This document shows, piece after piece, positions 23,556-36,113 of a stretch of 64,000 nucleotides of DNA. Location of the stretch: assembly GCA_946807835.1 (NCBI GenBank), contig OX327684.1:36578501-36642500 (forward strand), written 5' to 3'. The notes under the pieces are model-generated. The model did not search any database. It was not told the origin of the DNA and worked only from the letters and a program-made list of their open reading frames with translations. Each line of letters begins with the position of its first letter. The stretch's first letter is position 1. Origin of the DNA: Ailanthus altissimus. Its lineage: Eukaryota; Streptophyta; Magnoliopsida; Sapindales; Simaroubaceae. Made by a program: the position numbers and the translations under genes.

Positions 23556-24235
23556 CCAAGACATCAAGACACGGGAGCTTTGCCATATAAGCAAGAAATT
23601 TTATTTTCACCTCTAAATTTTTACTCCAATTAATTGGGTGATATTGTTCTACATCATATGGTTTCTTTCCTTTATCTCAATTTTTTTATGGTTTAATTAA
23701 TTTGAAGTGGGTCACGGCTCTTTAAAGTAGGTTCCACTCATATATATATTATACATATGGTGCTTTCCTACGAAAATTTGTGGAACAGCTAAAATTGTTT
23801 CAGAATGATTCGTATTAACTAGTTGCGATAAAATTCAAAAGCAACCACAAGTTTTTTTCTCTCTTTTATATTATATTACAATTTATTGATATTTATAAAT
23901 GAAAATTATCAAGACCAATCAAATTATAACAACTATTATAAGAAATTGAATCATGTTTCCTTCATTACAGAGAGAAATTTACCCCATCATACTGTAATAA
24001 GGGTTGGATAAGAACCACAAGTTTATATGAAAAGTGAAAGTGTAATTGTTGATAGGGAAATTATCATTTATCTCCGTAATATATTTTTTAACTACCAAAA
24101 ATCTTCTTAGTGTTTAATAATTTTTTAAAAAAATTGTACTTTTATAACTGTAATAATAATAAAAATTAACTTTAAAAACGTATAACAATCATTTTTATTT
24201 TTTGTATTAACTAATGTAATTTACAAGAGTTTTTT
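23556..24235. other. Gene-free stretch between two LINEs
   Basis: AT-rich, with no gene or element recognised. A short TA run is near 23742-23752. Confidence 0.4.
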
Positions 24236-25754
24236 TTTTCTTGTGGGCATAGTGTTCGTTAGGGTGACCCATTGTCACCTCTACTCTTTTGTCTTGCATA
24301 AGAAGCTTTTTTAGGGCCTTTAAAGGTTGTTTGCTAATAGAAGTATTTCTCCTATTTTAGAGCCTAGAGGTTGCTCTGCCCCAACTAATCATATTCTTTA
24401 CACGGATGATATTTTTATTTTCTACGAGAGGAATCATCATTCTTTATCCAACTTGAAAGTTTTTTTGGATGCTTATGCCAAGTCCTCGAGTCAAGTGGTT
24501 AGTGGTGGAAAGAGTCATTTTTTTCTAGCAAATTAGCCTATTCTCATTGGAATATCATCGTTTCTTTGTTGTAGTTTTTTGAAGGTTCACTTCATTTCAC
24601 CTACCTTAAAGTTCCTATTTTTAAAGGTTGCCTTAGGTGGCAATACATTCAGGCTTTCGCTAATAGGGCTTGTGCTAGTCTTGATGGTTAAAAATGGCAG
24701 ATTTTATCTTTGGTTATGCATGTTGAATTGGTTAAGGTTGTCTTTTAGAGTATTTTGATGCACAATTTTAATGTTTATCTATTGCCTCGTTCTTTTATCA
24801 AAGATCTTCATCGATGGGCCTGAAATTTTATTATCACAAGTGATTCTCAAGTTCAAAGGTTGGCTTTCTTTTCTTGGGATCAGATTTTCACTTCAAATCT
24901 TGAATTAGGTCTTGATCTTTGGTGACTAGATTGTTTAAACAAAAATTGGCTTTTAAAGTCTTTATGGAATGCTCTTGTCCATCAAACGCCTTGTTTCAAT
25001 TATCTTAAATCTTAGTACCAATTTATTTAAGGGGGTAGGTCTTATAGGAATTCTTTCCTTTAGTTTGGTTTTCAATCCATCTTACATATTTTTTATGATG
25101 CCAATAAATGAATTATTGGCGATGGTAATTTAGCTCATTTTTTGGCATGATAATTGGTTAGGCACTTCAATTATCTCACGATATACTACCTTTAGTTTTC
25201 ATTTCTCCGGTAAAGTTCAGGGTGTTATTTTAGATGGTTGGTGGCATGTTCCTCAATTAGTTTGTTCTTTGATCCCAGCTTTGTCAAGAGTGAGCTATCC
25301 TTACATGTTAATTTGGAAGTCTTCTAAAGATGAAATTATGACTCTTAGGGGCTAGTTATGACTCGGTTCAGCCTCATCGCCCTCTAAAGCATTGGTGTTT
25401 TCAAGTGTAGAATAGTTTTATTCCTCCTAAGGTTAACAGTTTTATTTGGAAACTGCTTCAAAATAAACTTCCTAATGATAATTTACAAAGTTTGGAGGTT
25501 TTCATGGTTTTTGCTTGTCTGATTTGTTATTCTTTTGGGTGCCTTGAAAGCATTAATCATCTTTTTGTACGATGTTTTTTTGCTTATTGTTGTTGATGTT
25601 GGCTTGCCTCAAAATATGGGATTCAAGTTATTCGCTAAGCCTTTTAGTCCCCAGCTTTACAACTTGTGACTTGTGGCTTGCTATTATTTATTTAATTGCA
25701 TTTGAAAGATTAGGAATAAGCTTCACTTTGAGGATTTATCTCCTTTGATTCATT

Positions 25755-27775
25755 TGTCGGGAATCTAATACATGTAGGTGTACGCATGTGCTATTGTGCC
25801 TATTGCCTAAAATACGTATCTTATACATATTCTATACGGCGGAAGCGTTAAATTAAACAATAAACACAATAAATATAATATATTAATCATATTAATATAT
25901 TAGTAAGGTTAAAAATTCACCTCAACGTGTAACGCTATACATGTATTTTCTCGGAGTCTGCATGGAGATCAAATCACAGGCAGTTCTAGTCACCAACTCG
26001 ATAAGCTTAGTGAGCTAGAACAGCAGCCCTATACGCGACACTGGGTTTAACTCTTAAACCTCAAAATGGTTGAGTGTATTTTCATCATTTTCTCTTAAAA
26101 GATAAGAAATAAAGAATTTGAAACAATTCACAATTACTCCAATTGAAATCATAAAAAAAATAAAACAATTTTATTTTTTCTTCTTTTTTTTTCTTTCTTC
26201 TTCTTCTTCTTCTCTTTTCTTTCTCCATTTCCGTTTGCCTCTCTCGCCAAAAGCAAAAAAACACACTTTTCCAAATCTTTCACACAATCTCATCTATATA
26301 TATATATATATATATATAATATTATATTATATAAATAATAATATAATAATATAAATTATTATTATTATTATTATTAATGGATGCCAACTATATGGCACCA
26401 TTAAATAATATAATATTATATAATAAAATAATATATAATAATAAGATATTTTAATTATTTAAAATTAAATAATTAAAATATAAAATGATCATTTTGCCCT
26501 TCATAAATAATTATCAAGTTTACCCTCAATGGGTCTCACCAAATTCGCACTTAGATAAACTCAACCAAGGGTCCACAAATCAGTGCTGAATTACTGGATT
26601 AAATATTTTAATCTGGCACGCTGCCCCAATACACAATGAGTACACTTTATATCGCGAAACTCCCTAGGTCTACGCTCGATTCGTCAAATTAAACTATTCC
26701 ATGAATCCGTGAGCAATGCCTCACACACACAGCACAGACATACAAATCAGCGTGTTGAACCATGCAAGTTAAGGTTACAACGCATACGTGTAGTCCTTCC
26801 GTCATGATATCCTGGATGTGCGGGGATATAGATCATCACCGTCAAATCCTCTAGTGCTCATCCATGTCTTATCTCCAGACTCGTATCTCACTGAACAATA
26901 TGTGCAAACTCCTTTGCCATATTATTCTACCCTGACGGAACTCTTTTCCGGAATTAATGCTTGTGGCCATAAGACATCTGGATATCGAACTCCCTATACA
27001 AGCTGACGGATCTCATATCTGTACACACCGGACTCCATAAGCATCGGACCATACCCAGCGACACCCAGCGGTCACATCATGAAAAGTCTGTGACATGCGT
27101 GGAACCAAAGTATGGTGGATCACTTACAAGTCCACTGTGGCACTCAGGTCAAAGAACCACGTAGACTGCTCAACTCGAGAGGACCCTCCGTTGTCGGCTT
27201 ATATAGGATGTCTATCGGAGGCCCTCGTGAGTCAGTCTCATATCCAGTCCTAACTGGATACCCATGTGTCAATACGAGCTCCAAACTCACGGTTGGCTAG
27301 GAACGACCATCTATACCATATAGGTACGATATATGCTTATCTGTATATAAAGGTATCCATTGACAGACTCGTATTGGCAAAAATAGATCAGAGACAATTA
27401 TTCGAGAACATACTTGCGCAACTGGCATTTTCTGGTACCCGATTGCAATTTTTGTAACTATGCAGTTATTGTTATATTCCTAGGTCTATGTCTTATTACA
27501 GACAATGCTCCAACTCTTGGATATGCTGAGTATTATAACCAGCTAACCCTTAACTGTGTTAACATTTAGCATTTATATCTCTCAACGTGGTTAACTGTAG
27601 ACCCTTACTTAAATTCCTTTAAATCTGACCTGAACTTTTTCAAATCTACAATATTTATAACATTACACTGCATAATACTATATTAATGGGTATTAACGAT
27701 TTAATGAGAATATACACTTATATAAATACAAGTATATGTACATTCAAAAATAACACGTAAGTACCGATCCTAACA
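25755..27775. mobile_element. Solo-LTR-like element, family copy A (2,021 bp)
   Basis: It begins TGTCGGGAATC and ends GATCCTAACA, with flanking 5-bp TCATT (25750-25754) and CCATT (27776-27780), four of five matching. The LINE text is continuous if it is removed. TG...CA ends and a 5-bp duplication are those of LTR-retrotransposon integration. No internal domain is present, so it looks like a solo LTR, long for its kind. It holds no convincing ORF; short open stretches at 26818-27006, 27112-27300 and 27266-27457 are not conserved as protein in the sister copies. The core at about 26590-27500 is shared with the copies at 36114 and 40331. Pyrimidine-rich, TA and ATT runs lie at about 26170-26380. 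The family name is unknown to me. Confidence 0.75.
26597..26613. other. Conserved-position hairpin in family copy A
   Basis: GATTAAA-TAT-TTTAATC is a perfect 7-bp stem with a 3-nt loop, a few bases before GCTGCCCC. The sister copies have stems of different sequence at the same place. Confidence 0.6.
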
Positions 27776-28450
27776 CCATTAAGTTCATTCTAATTGTTTA
27801 GCTCAAATTCGCTTTTTTACTAAGCTATCCTGGGTTTATTTTTGGCGATAATAAAAAAATAAAAGAGTTCTTGAACCTGTCTTTTGCATTACCTCACGCT
27901 CCTTGTATCTATATTTTTTATTAGATCTCTCTGACTTTTAATTGGATTAGGGTTAATACGGATCGGCTTTCTAAGGGTAATGCTGGTATTGTGACTTATG
28001 AAGCTGCCTTTAGAGATGAGATAGGTAGTTGTCTTTGAGGTTTCATACTGCCTATTACGTTAAAACTACGGTGGTTGTCTTTACTATTGAACATGCCTTT
28101 ACTAAGAGTTGGCACAATTTAGTTTTAGAGAGTGATTGCATGCTGGTGATTCATTTACTTTTCAATGCGTATCTTCATTCTCCTTAACAGCTTCAATCTT
28201 GATGGTTTAATTTTTTACTTTATTGTTCTAATATATCATTTATTTATCATCATGCTTTCAGAGAGGTTAATATAGTAGTGAATTCCAATGCTAATATGGG
28301 GTTACAATGCCAAAATTTTACTTAGTGGACTGAAGCCCTTCCTGTACATGTGTTCACTGACTTTTTTGGAACAACTCATCATCAAGCACCTGTACAGTAT
28401 TGGGGTCATTTAATTAATTTTTCGGGTCATCTGTTTATTGAGCTTTCCAA

Positions 28451-31400
28451 GTGAGTGCCTTGATGAAGGTGCCAAACAATCTCTATTCATGAAGTAAATA
28501 CCTTTGAGTTTGAATAGGCAGAGCATTTCTGACAGTATTTCTCATGCTCGCAAGTCAGGATCTCCCTTTAAAAGCTGACCTAAAATAAAATAAACATATT
28601 GTTTATTTTATGTGGATCTGTATGATTATTTCATTTAAACGACAACTGGTATAAACCATATTGCCCTCGTAATATGACGACAACACGAAAGGAAATTGCA
28701 CGGCCACGTAGTTGATGTCACGAGATACGAGGGAATACGTGGGCGACTGAAAGTGAAAGAAATAGAGCAATTCTCGTCGAGCTAATGCACCTTCGGCTCG
28801 TTAATAATTTGTTAAAAATAAATTTGAAAGGGTATTAAAAGCATGCATTGCATGCAAAAATTCCATATCGAGCACTCTCATTTGAGATCCACCGGTTATA
28901 TGGCCTTTTGTGCCCTTCTATTTTAGCCCCCTTTCACGTTTTGTCATAAAAAAAATACCTTCTTGGGTGGTATTTGCTTTAACACTGTTGATAACCCATC
29001 TTCTGTATCTTAAAAATAAATGGGAAAATGGGACCCGGACCCCAATAATTACTATGATTTTAACCAATCAAATGACCCTAAATTCTGCTAGATGGGACTC
29101 CCTTGAATCCTTTAGATTATGTGTTTATTCACATGCAACGTACCAAATTCTACTCTTCCAAAAAGTTTCTGCTAGATGGGACTCACTTTGAATTCTCTAG
29201 GTTATGTTTTTTCCACATGCCCAAATTCTTCTCTAGCAAAAAGTTTCTCGCGAAAAATGTCACGTAGATATATGTGGAGAAAATAAATGCTCAATAGACC
29301 ATGCACGCTCTATGCCTCCCTCTTTTTCTTTTTTTGGCACTAACAGAGATCTTATATAGGCCTAAATTTTTACTTTTGGACGACCATTATTTGGAAATAT
29401 ATCACGAGGCATAAAGATGCATAAGAAACACGCTTTATTAATTCATTATAAGCCATAACAAGACGAGTGGCGAGCCGATGTTTGCATGTTACGAACTTGG
29501 CACTTGGCAAACAGAAGCCTATCTAGTTGCCCTGATCGTCGTGTAACCACGACAACATATAACACGTAATTGAAACATACATTTTCAAGAGATGTGATGA
29601 CAAAAGAAAAGGTTATGGTACTAGACGTGTCAGCAAATGAGATGCTCTGACACATTATGATCAACTCTACAATATTCCTGGTGCTTTGGTCCCTCAATTG
29701 CTGCTATCTTAGGGAAACATGACAAAATGGAAATGTATCACTTGGTAACTCCCTTACAACTTTTTGCTCAATAACATAACTTGCTTAAAATATTATCACA
29801 ATTTGGCTTAAACTCCTCAAAGTGTTTAGTGGGTCAAGTAGCTGGGATGATATTAATTTGCTCAAGCTCTTTGAATAACTTGGTTTCTAAATCATCTTTA
29901 TAATGATCAATTAGCTAGCTCCATGCACTATATACATGCCCACAATTTCATCTCTATGTTACTTCTAATAATGAATGAATTTTTGAACGATATGACAATG
30001 AAACTTGGCAATCATCTAGAAGAAGTTGGTTATTAGTGAAATCACTTGTCCGATCGATTTTAATCCAATCGGGCCCAGAGGCCATGATTGAGACAGAAGA
30101 TCAGAGATCTTAAATATATGTGATTATTTGGTGAATGGAAAAGATGAGAAAACTGATTGGAAAGGTTAACACTGCTTTAGTTAAAAATATGGAATGTGTT
30201 GGCTCTATTAATTTGCTCACTCTTATGGGGAATGGTAGAAGATTTTTTTTCGCAAGTGAAAAATAATGCCATGCTAGTTTCTTTCCCTCTGGCGAAACAT
30301 TTTTTTTCGAGCATTTTGAATGGATGTAGCTATCAGACATAATTGATTAAGGACGATGTGGACTTTCAGTTGTGAGAAAATATCATCTTGGGGCCCCTTT
30401 AGCTGGACGTCATTAATGATCGTAGAAAAATATTGTCCAATGCTTCGACCATTTATTATTATTTTATTTTTATAGTGGTGAATATATGATTGGATCCTTA
30501 ACAACCAAACCTTTTGATGAATGTCAAATGAAAAAAAAAAAAATTAAAAAAGAGAGAGAGAGAGAGAGAGAAAAAAATCCTACCAAAGAGTGTGGTGTAA
30601 CGCAGATACAACAATTCTGTCCTAAAAACTACTAATAATAATAATAATATACAATTCATTACATTTGAAATTAATAAGGTGACCGTCGTCCTCACTCCTT
30701 CGACATGTAGTTACTACAATAATCAAGAATGGCCTATTCATTTTTCAGAAGCGATATCGAGCGACAAGCCGAAAAAGTTGACGATATTTTGACTATTATA
30801 CCATTGATAGCACATTTGTATTACATAATCTTAAAATATATAACAATGTTGAAAAGCTTCATAAGGATGACGTTAGAACTTAGAAACATACGACGATATC
30901 AAGCACCAGTCTTGCGGTTACCAATTCTACTAATCAATGTCCTCAACATCATTATCATGTCTCGATTTATAAGAAAATTTTATTATATACAGGAGCAGGA
31001 TATATAATACCATATTTTTACATAATATTTTTTACAATTTTTAAACCTTCAAATCAATACGTATTTTATAGTTCAAATTAAATTTTAAATATATATTAAT
31101 TATAGTAATTGAGCTATTAAGTGTACATTAATCTAATAATATAAAATTTGCATAAAATGTATTAAAAATATAGTGTCATATATCTTGCCATATATATATA
31201 TATATATATATAAAATAAGTGTCATTGTTTATTATAATGCACGATTATTTTTTAAAAAAAAATAATTGGTATTGAAATTTAATTAAAATTCAACTTATAA
31301 AAAAAGATTAATTTAACGCCAACTATTTTAGAGTCACGCATTATATGAGTAAATTTATGTCTATTAAGTATAAAGGTGTTGTGAAATTGAAGCTATAACT

Positions 31401-32790
31401 ACTATAAATTGGAAGCATTGACTGCAAATTAAAAGTAAACGAGTGTCTAATTGTGAAGTAGAAGTTGTATTTATCAAATACTTTTATTATTGTGCTTTTA
31501 AAATACAACAAAAATACTTCTATACCAAAAAAATCCTTCATCCACCAAATCAAAATTCTATATATATGCACAAAGAATATAATTTTTTTTTAATAAAAAA
31601 AATGACATTTTATAGTGTTTAAACAGTTATATATACAGAATATAATGAAGTATTAGGAAAAGTCAAGTAATATAACATTTTTTTTCTTTTATAATATTTA
31701 TATATTATATGATAAAAAATTTAATGATATTTATTTATATTAAATTCACTTATAACCAGTACAGATAATTATTTTTATTTTAAAAAAAAAGTAAATTGTT
31801 TGAAAATGAAGAAAAAAAATACTCAAATCCTCGCCACTTAAATAAAAGAAAATGCATTTTTACCATTCAATCGCAAAAACTTGTGCATAATGTTATGTTA
31901 AGTTGCATGATTGAGGATTTTTGTTTTCTTTTTCCATTGGGTTCATTGATGACCAATTGATTTTAATAAGAATCAATTGTTCAAAAATTTTGTAAAGTGT
32001 CCTTAATAAAGAAAATTCATTTGTTGTCCGTCAACTACGCTGCCTCATCTTAGGCCTTGACTCACTTTCTGTAGATATATTTTATGGAGGAACTCTTGGG
32101 CTTGGATTTTTAGAGCATTGGATTACATTACTTAAGCATAACATTCTTGTTTGCGCTTTGTCTATTCATGCAAGAGTTTTCCCTAAAGTGAAACACGTCC
32201 CTACCGATACATTTTTACATCCACGACTTTGGCAAATCGCTTAGCCCCGTTCATTAATTAAGATCCAACATTACTGTAAAGTGACTCCCCTTTGTTTTTG
32301 CAGAAAGAGAAATTAAGTCCCCAAAACAATGATTAGCGACTGTCTCGATCGGTTCAATTTTCATGATAATTGTTTTAGGTAGAATATGAACTCCCATTAA
32401 ATCGAATTCTATTGTTTCAAAAACTCCATCAATGGGAAAGTTTTTGAAAGTATTTTGATTTGCATGTAAATTTTGAGGCTTGACATGAGAGAAACTTGTA
32501 TCCAATCCCAGTTGGTGAAGCAATCATTGTGACTGAAGACAAATCTCGGTTGAGTTTGTGGCCCGAAAAATTCAATAATTCACTAATTATTATGTTTTGT
32601 GGCCTCTGTGTTGTTGGGACCTCGGACTAATTGTTATGTTTTGGATTATTAGAGCATCAATTCTAGTGTGTTTTTTGTTCTACATATTTATTTCTTAGTT
32701 TGAACATCAATTTTGTCCTCAACAATTGACTTCGAAGTCTTCTTTTTAGTCCTCGTCACTTTACTTCGAAATCCCTTTTTTTTAGTTTTC
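28451..32790. other. Gene-free stretch, 4.3 kb, with simple repeats
   Basis: No gene could be supported. It holds a GA microsatellite at about 30551-30571, a TA run at about 31189-31213 and several homopolymer tracts. Open stretches at 29446-29697 (minus), 30729-31007 (plus, 92 codons) and 32254-32523 (minus, 89 codons) show no domain I recognise. Confidence 0.4.
29083..29255. repeat. 84-bp imperfect tandem duplication
   Basis: TTCTGCTAGATGGGACTC starts at 29083 and again at 29167. Each copy continues with TTGAAT-CT-TAG-TTATGT, CACATGC and CCAAATTCT, and ends near AAAAAGTTTCT. The copies have several differences, so the duplication is not recent. Confidence 0.75.
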
Positions 32791-32794
32791 TCAA

Positions 32795-33357
32795 GAGTTT
32801 TTTTTTTTTAAAAAAGTTTATAAATAACTTTCATAATTTTTTATTAATTTTTTTAACTAATTTTAAAATTACTATTTTTTATTAGTTAAAATTTTCAGTT
32901 ATAAACAATTTTAACTTAAAATCATAAACATAAGCTTCTTCTCATTTTTTTTCACCGAACCAAAAATCATATTGATTGATAGACATTTTTTAAATTGTTA
33001 TTATGTAGATCGAATGTTACTCAATATATTTGTCACTTCAAATTAAGAAAATAGGCAAATCTTGTAAGTTTTTCTAAACATTTTTAAAAAATTTAATATT
33101 CCTTAGAAATTAAATAAAAATTGCATTTGACTTTAAAAATATGTGTTATTGATGAATTAAATGTGAAAAATGAGTTAGAATAGTGTAAAAGACGTTAAAA
33201 TCCGGCCAAAAATATAATTTTTTAGTGTGTTTGGCTAAAATCAAACGGTAGCCGGTACGACGACTCACTACAGTCTAGTTTTGCACAACTCGGGGCCATC
33301 TCAGGCCGAAGATGGCCCCAAGATGCGCTTAGGGTGGTCATTTCAGGACCGAGATTC
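32795..33357 (+). repeat. Left terminal inverted repeat of the MULE
   Basis: Its reverse complement follows the right end with indels. Shared blocks include GTTTATAAATA-CTTTCATAAT, GTAGATCGAAT-TTA, CAATATATTTGTCACTT, GAAAATAG-CAA, TTTGCATTTGA and the GC-rich inner end AAGATGGCCCC-AGATGCGC. Confidence 0.75.
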
Positions 33358-33359
33358 CT

Positions 33360-34035
33360 AGAGAAGGAGGTTGATTTTTCAAAATGGGTTCGATTAATGG
33401 GAGCATTCAAAAAATATGACATTATGACCGCCAACATTGTAGATAGCATTAACGCTGTTGCAAATGAAGCACATGACATGACAGTGACTACCTTAATTGA
33501 GTGAATTTGAGAGTTAATGCAAAGATGGTTTGTTGAGAGACGTGTAACTACAGAAAATATGTCAAACTTCTTGACAAATTGGGCTCATGAGAAGATTTGA
33601 AAGCACAATGATAATTCCTCTCACATGACAGTTCATGCAATAGATCAATCTCACTTTGTCATTTAGGACGGAAAAAGAAATGGAATAGTGAACATCCCGG
33701 CGAAGTCATGTAGTTTCCAAAAGTTTAATATCTGGCAGCTACTGTGTGCTCATGCACTTACAGCACGCAGGTAGGTCAGATTACAGTACCAAACTCTTTG
33801 TTTGCGATATTACGAAACTGAGTCTTTATTGTGTACATATAGTGAACATATAAATTCGGTTGGTCATCCATCAAATTGGATTGTTCTAGAGGAGTTTAAA
33901 GCTATTAACAGCTAGCCTCCTATAGTACGCCGGCAATCAGGAAGACGTCAAAAGAATTAAATTCTATCACAAGGTAAAGGGTTAAGTCAGGTGTAATTTT
34001 TCTGTTGTGGCACTCCCTTCTTTAATCTAACTACA
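33360..34035 (+). pseudogene. MULE transposase C-terminal remnant (SWIM finger and zinc knuckle)
   Basis: With stops and shifts ignored, the plus strand reads LMGAFKKYDIMTANIVDSIN, then LMQRWFVERRVTTENMSNFLTNW, HMTVHAIDQSHFVI and GIVNIPAKSCSFQKFNIWQLLCAHALTAR. The last is the SWIM zinc finger (CxCx(n)CxH) with the second Cys changed to Phe. It goes on as YSEHINSVGHPSNWIVLEEFKAI and PIVRRQSGRRQKN, and then CCGTPFFN, the worn C-terminal zinc knuckle. The N-terminal DDE catalytic domain is gone. The segment abuts, tail to tail, the antisense ULP1-like pseudogene. Confidence 0.8.
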
Positions 34036-36113
34036 TGAAAATGAGTTAAGTCAGGTATAATTTTTCGTTTCTCATAAAATCTACAAGCATTTAGGTAGTG
34101 GGGTAACAACATAGATAATGGCGCGACATGATTCTCAATCACGCCATCGACATATCCCTTGATGCTAGAATCGTAGATCACTATTTATCGATGCAAGATG
34201 TCCACCTTAACCGTAACTCAATATTGTTGATTGGAGTTGATAGGAATATAAACATACATATAATTCAAATAAGTCTCATAAACAGTACTACAATTTATAA
34301 AAAAAAATAACTCTCATATAACAAATATTATATTTTACCTTGTTAACCTCAATCCACATCCGTGCATCGAGTAAATTTTCTTTCGCGCCTTGGGCATATA
34401 ACATCACGTCATCACTCCATGCAATGGCAGAAATGTCATTTTTGTGTTACTCATAGAAGAGTCTAAAAGTCTTCTAAAACTAAAACGTCATCGAATAATC
34501 AATAAAATGCATATACGAAAATGTAAATAATTTAATTCAACACTTACAAAGAAGTACGAATTCACAGAAGTGGACAATTGTGACAATGCATTAATATAAT
34601 AATTTTTTTTAAGCTGAATCACCTTTAAATACTCATTAATATGTTGCATTAACAAACAATTAAAATTTAAAATTATTTAATATATTTCAACACATATGAT
34701 TATCGTCAAGTCAATGTGTGAATTTAAATAAATAAATTTTACTTACAAAGTCATCCAGTCAGCTGTGTAGCAATTCCCGAAACTATGCCAGGTTAGTGTC
34801 AATGCCAGGTAAAATGACTACACCTTCATCCTTGTCTAACCAGGCCTGAAACTCAACTAAGATGATCGAATCTATCTGCTACAATAGATTCATGTAATCT
34901 TGAGATTGCACTTCAATTTCAATTTTCTTCTTCTTATGTATCTTTTGTAGAAGGGGATTTGTATATGAGGTGTGCAAATACCATGCAGGCCTATACGGTC
35001 TCCCATACTGACTTACACCCTTATGCAGGGTAGGTAAAATTCCAACACTTCCAGGACTATCAATCAGTGGCTGGGGCTATATGTCATGACTAGTAGCTGG
35101 GGTTTGAAAATCATATTAATAACCTGCCGGTATGTTCTCTCCAAACTAAAATATATGTATATATTAAAATAAATCAAACTACAATTAAGGTAATGCAAAT
35201 TTATATTTATTTTGCTCATCGTATTATGGATTTCGTTAGGTTGGAATGAGCATAACTGCCTAAAGTACATCATCATCTACTGCATCTACTATGTAAGATC
35301 GATCCGGAGCTAATCAACCCTTGTAAAAATTTCATCCCTATCCTTATTTATTTTCTGCAGAAATACAGTTTCAGTGCGCTCAAATCTCTTAATCATTTCC
35401 TCTCGCAATTGTTCAATCTGATGTGTAACGTTATAGTTTGCAGATACGTTGTGTTCAGACTACAAGAAATATAATCATAGTTAATGACTTATTTATAAAT
35501 ATATGAAAATTTCTCTTTAGTGAATCACGTAAATAAGTAATATACCATTTCTCCTAGCACTGGTGCTGACAATTGTGGGTTTGCCTATTCATATCCATCC
35601 TATTTAACATCCATATCATCATCGTTAGGATCACTAAAATGGACATAGGCCCTCAGGTGCTTGCTCTTGCACTTTTCATAATCATCCATATTTGGTAAGT
35701 CCTTAGCATAACTTCCGCTTAGAATGTCTAGATGTTTAACTATTTGCACGACTGCCTCTTTCTTTTCATGATCTTTTGGTACTAATTTACGATATACCGA
35801 AAGAACCTACAAATATAAAATTAAGTTACGCTTAATAAAAGTTATATACATATATTTTTCAATTACCTCAACATATACCAAATCCTTCTCTAATATTATA
35901 TTCTTAATGTCATCGAACTGTAGAATTTTTCGAGTCATCGAATTCAAAATACGAGAAAAGCAATCACTATAGTGAATACCAAAAATCTCACCGCACACTG
36001 AAATTGCCTTGAAAATTCATACCTAATATAATTATTTTTAAAATATAAGTTTGGTGTATACAAAAATTAATAAATAATTTAGATCAAAATGTTAAGTACA
36101 ATAAAATTATTAT

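Larger units (their letters stand above)
24236..28450 (+). mobile_element. Decayed LINE (copy C) split by a solo-LTR-like element
   Basis: This is a different LINE lineage from copies A and B. It enters inside reverse transcriptase at SVR-GDPLSPLLFCLA, continues with SAPTNHILYTDDIFIFYERN (YTDD at the catalytic site, near 24400) and a long frameshifted thumb and zf-RVT region to about 25754. The sequence resumes at 27776 after the inserted element and gives an RNase H remnant (WIRVNTDRLSKGNAGIVTYEAAFRDEIG, later ESDCMLVIH) to about 28300. Stops and frameshifts are everywhere. The 5' half (endonuclease and early RT) is absent. The last part up to 28450 reads weakly as tail sequence; the end is approximate. 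Confidence 0.72.

Noticed and set aside
30729..31007. 92-codon ORF (MAYSFFRSDIERQAEK...)
   Set aside because: Considered as a small gene or transposase piece, but I recognise no motif, and base composition matches surrounding non-coding DNA.
32254..32523. 89-codon minus-strand ORF beside the MULE
   Set aside because: It looks moderately protein-like, possibly an old retroelement scrap, but I could not match it to a domain.
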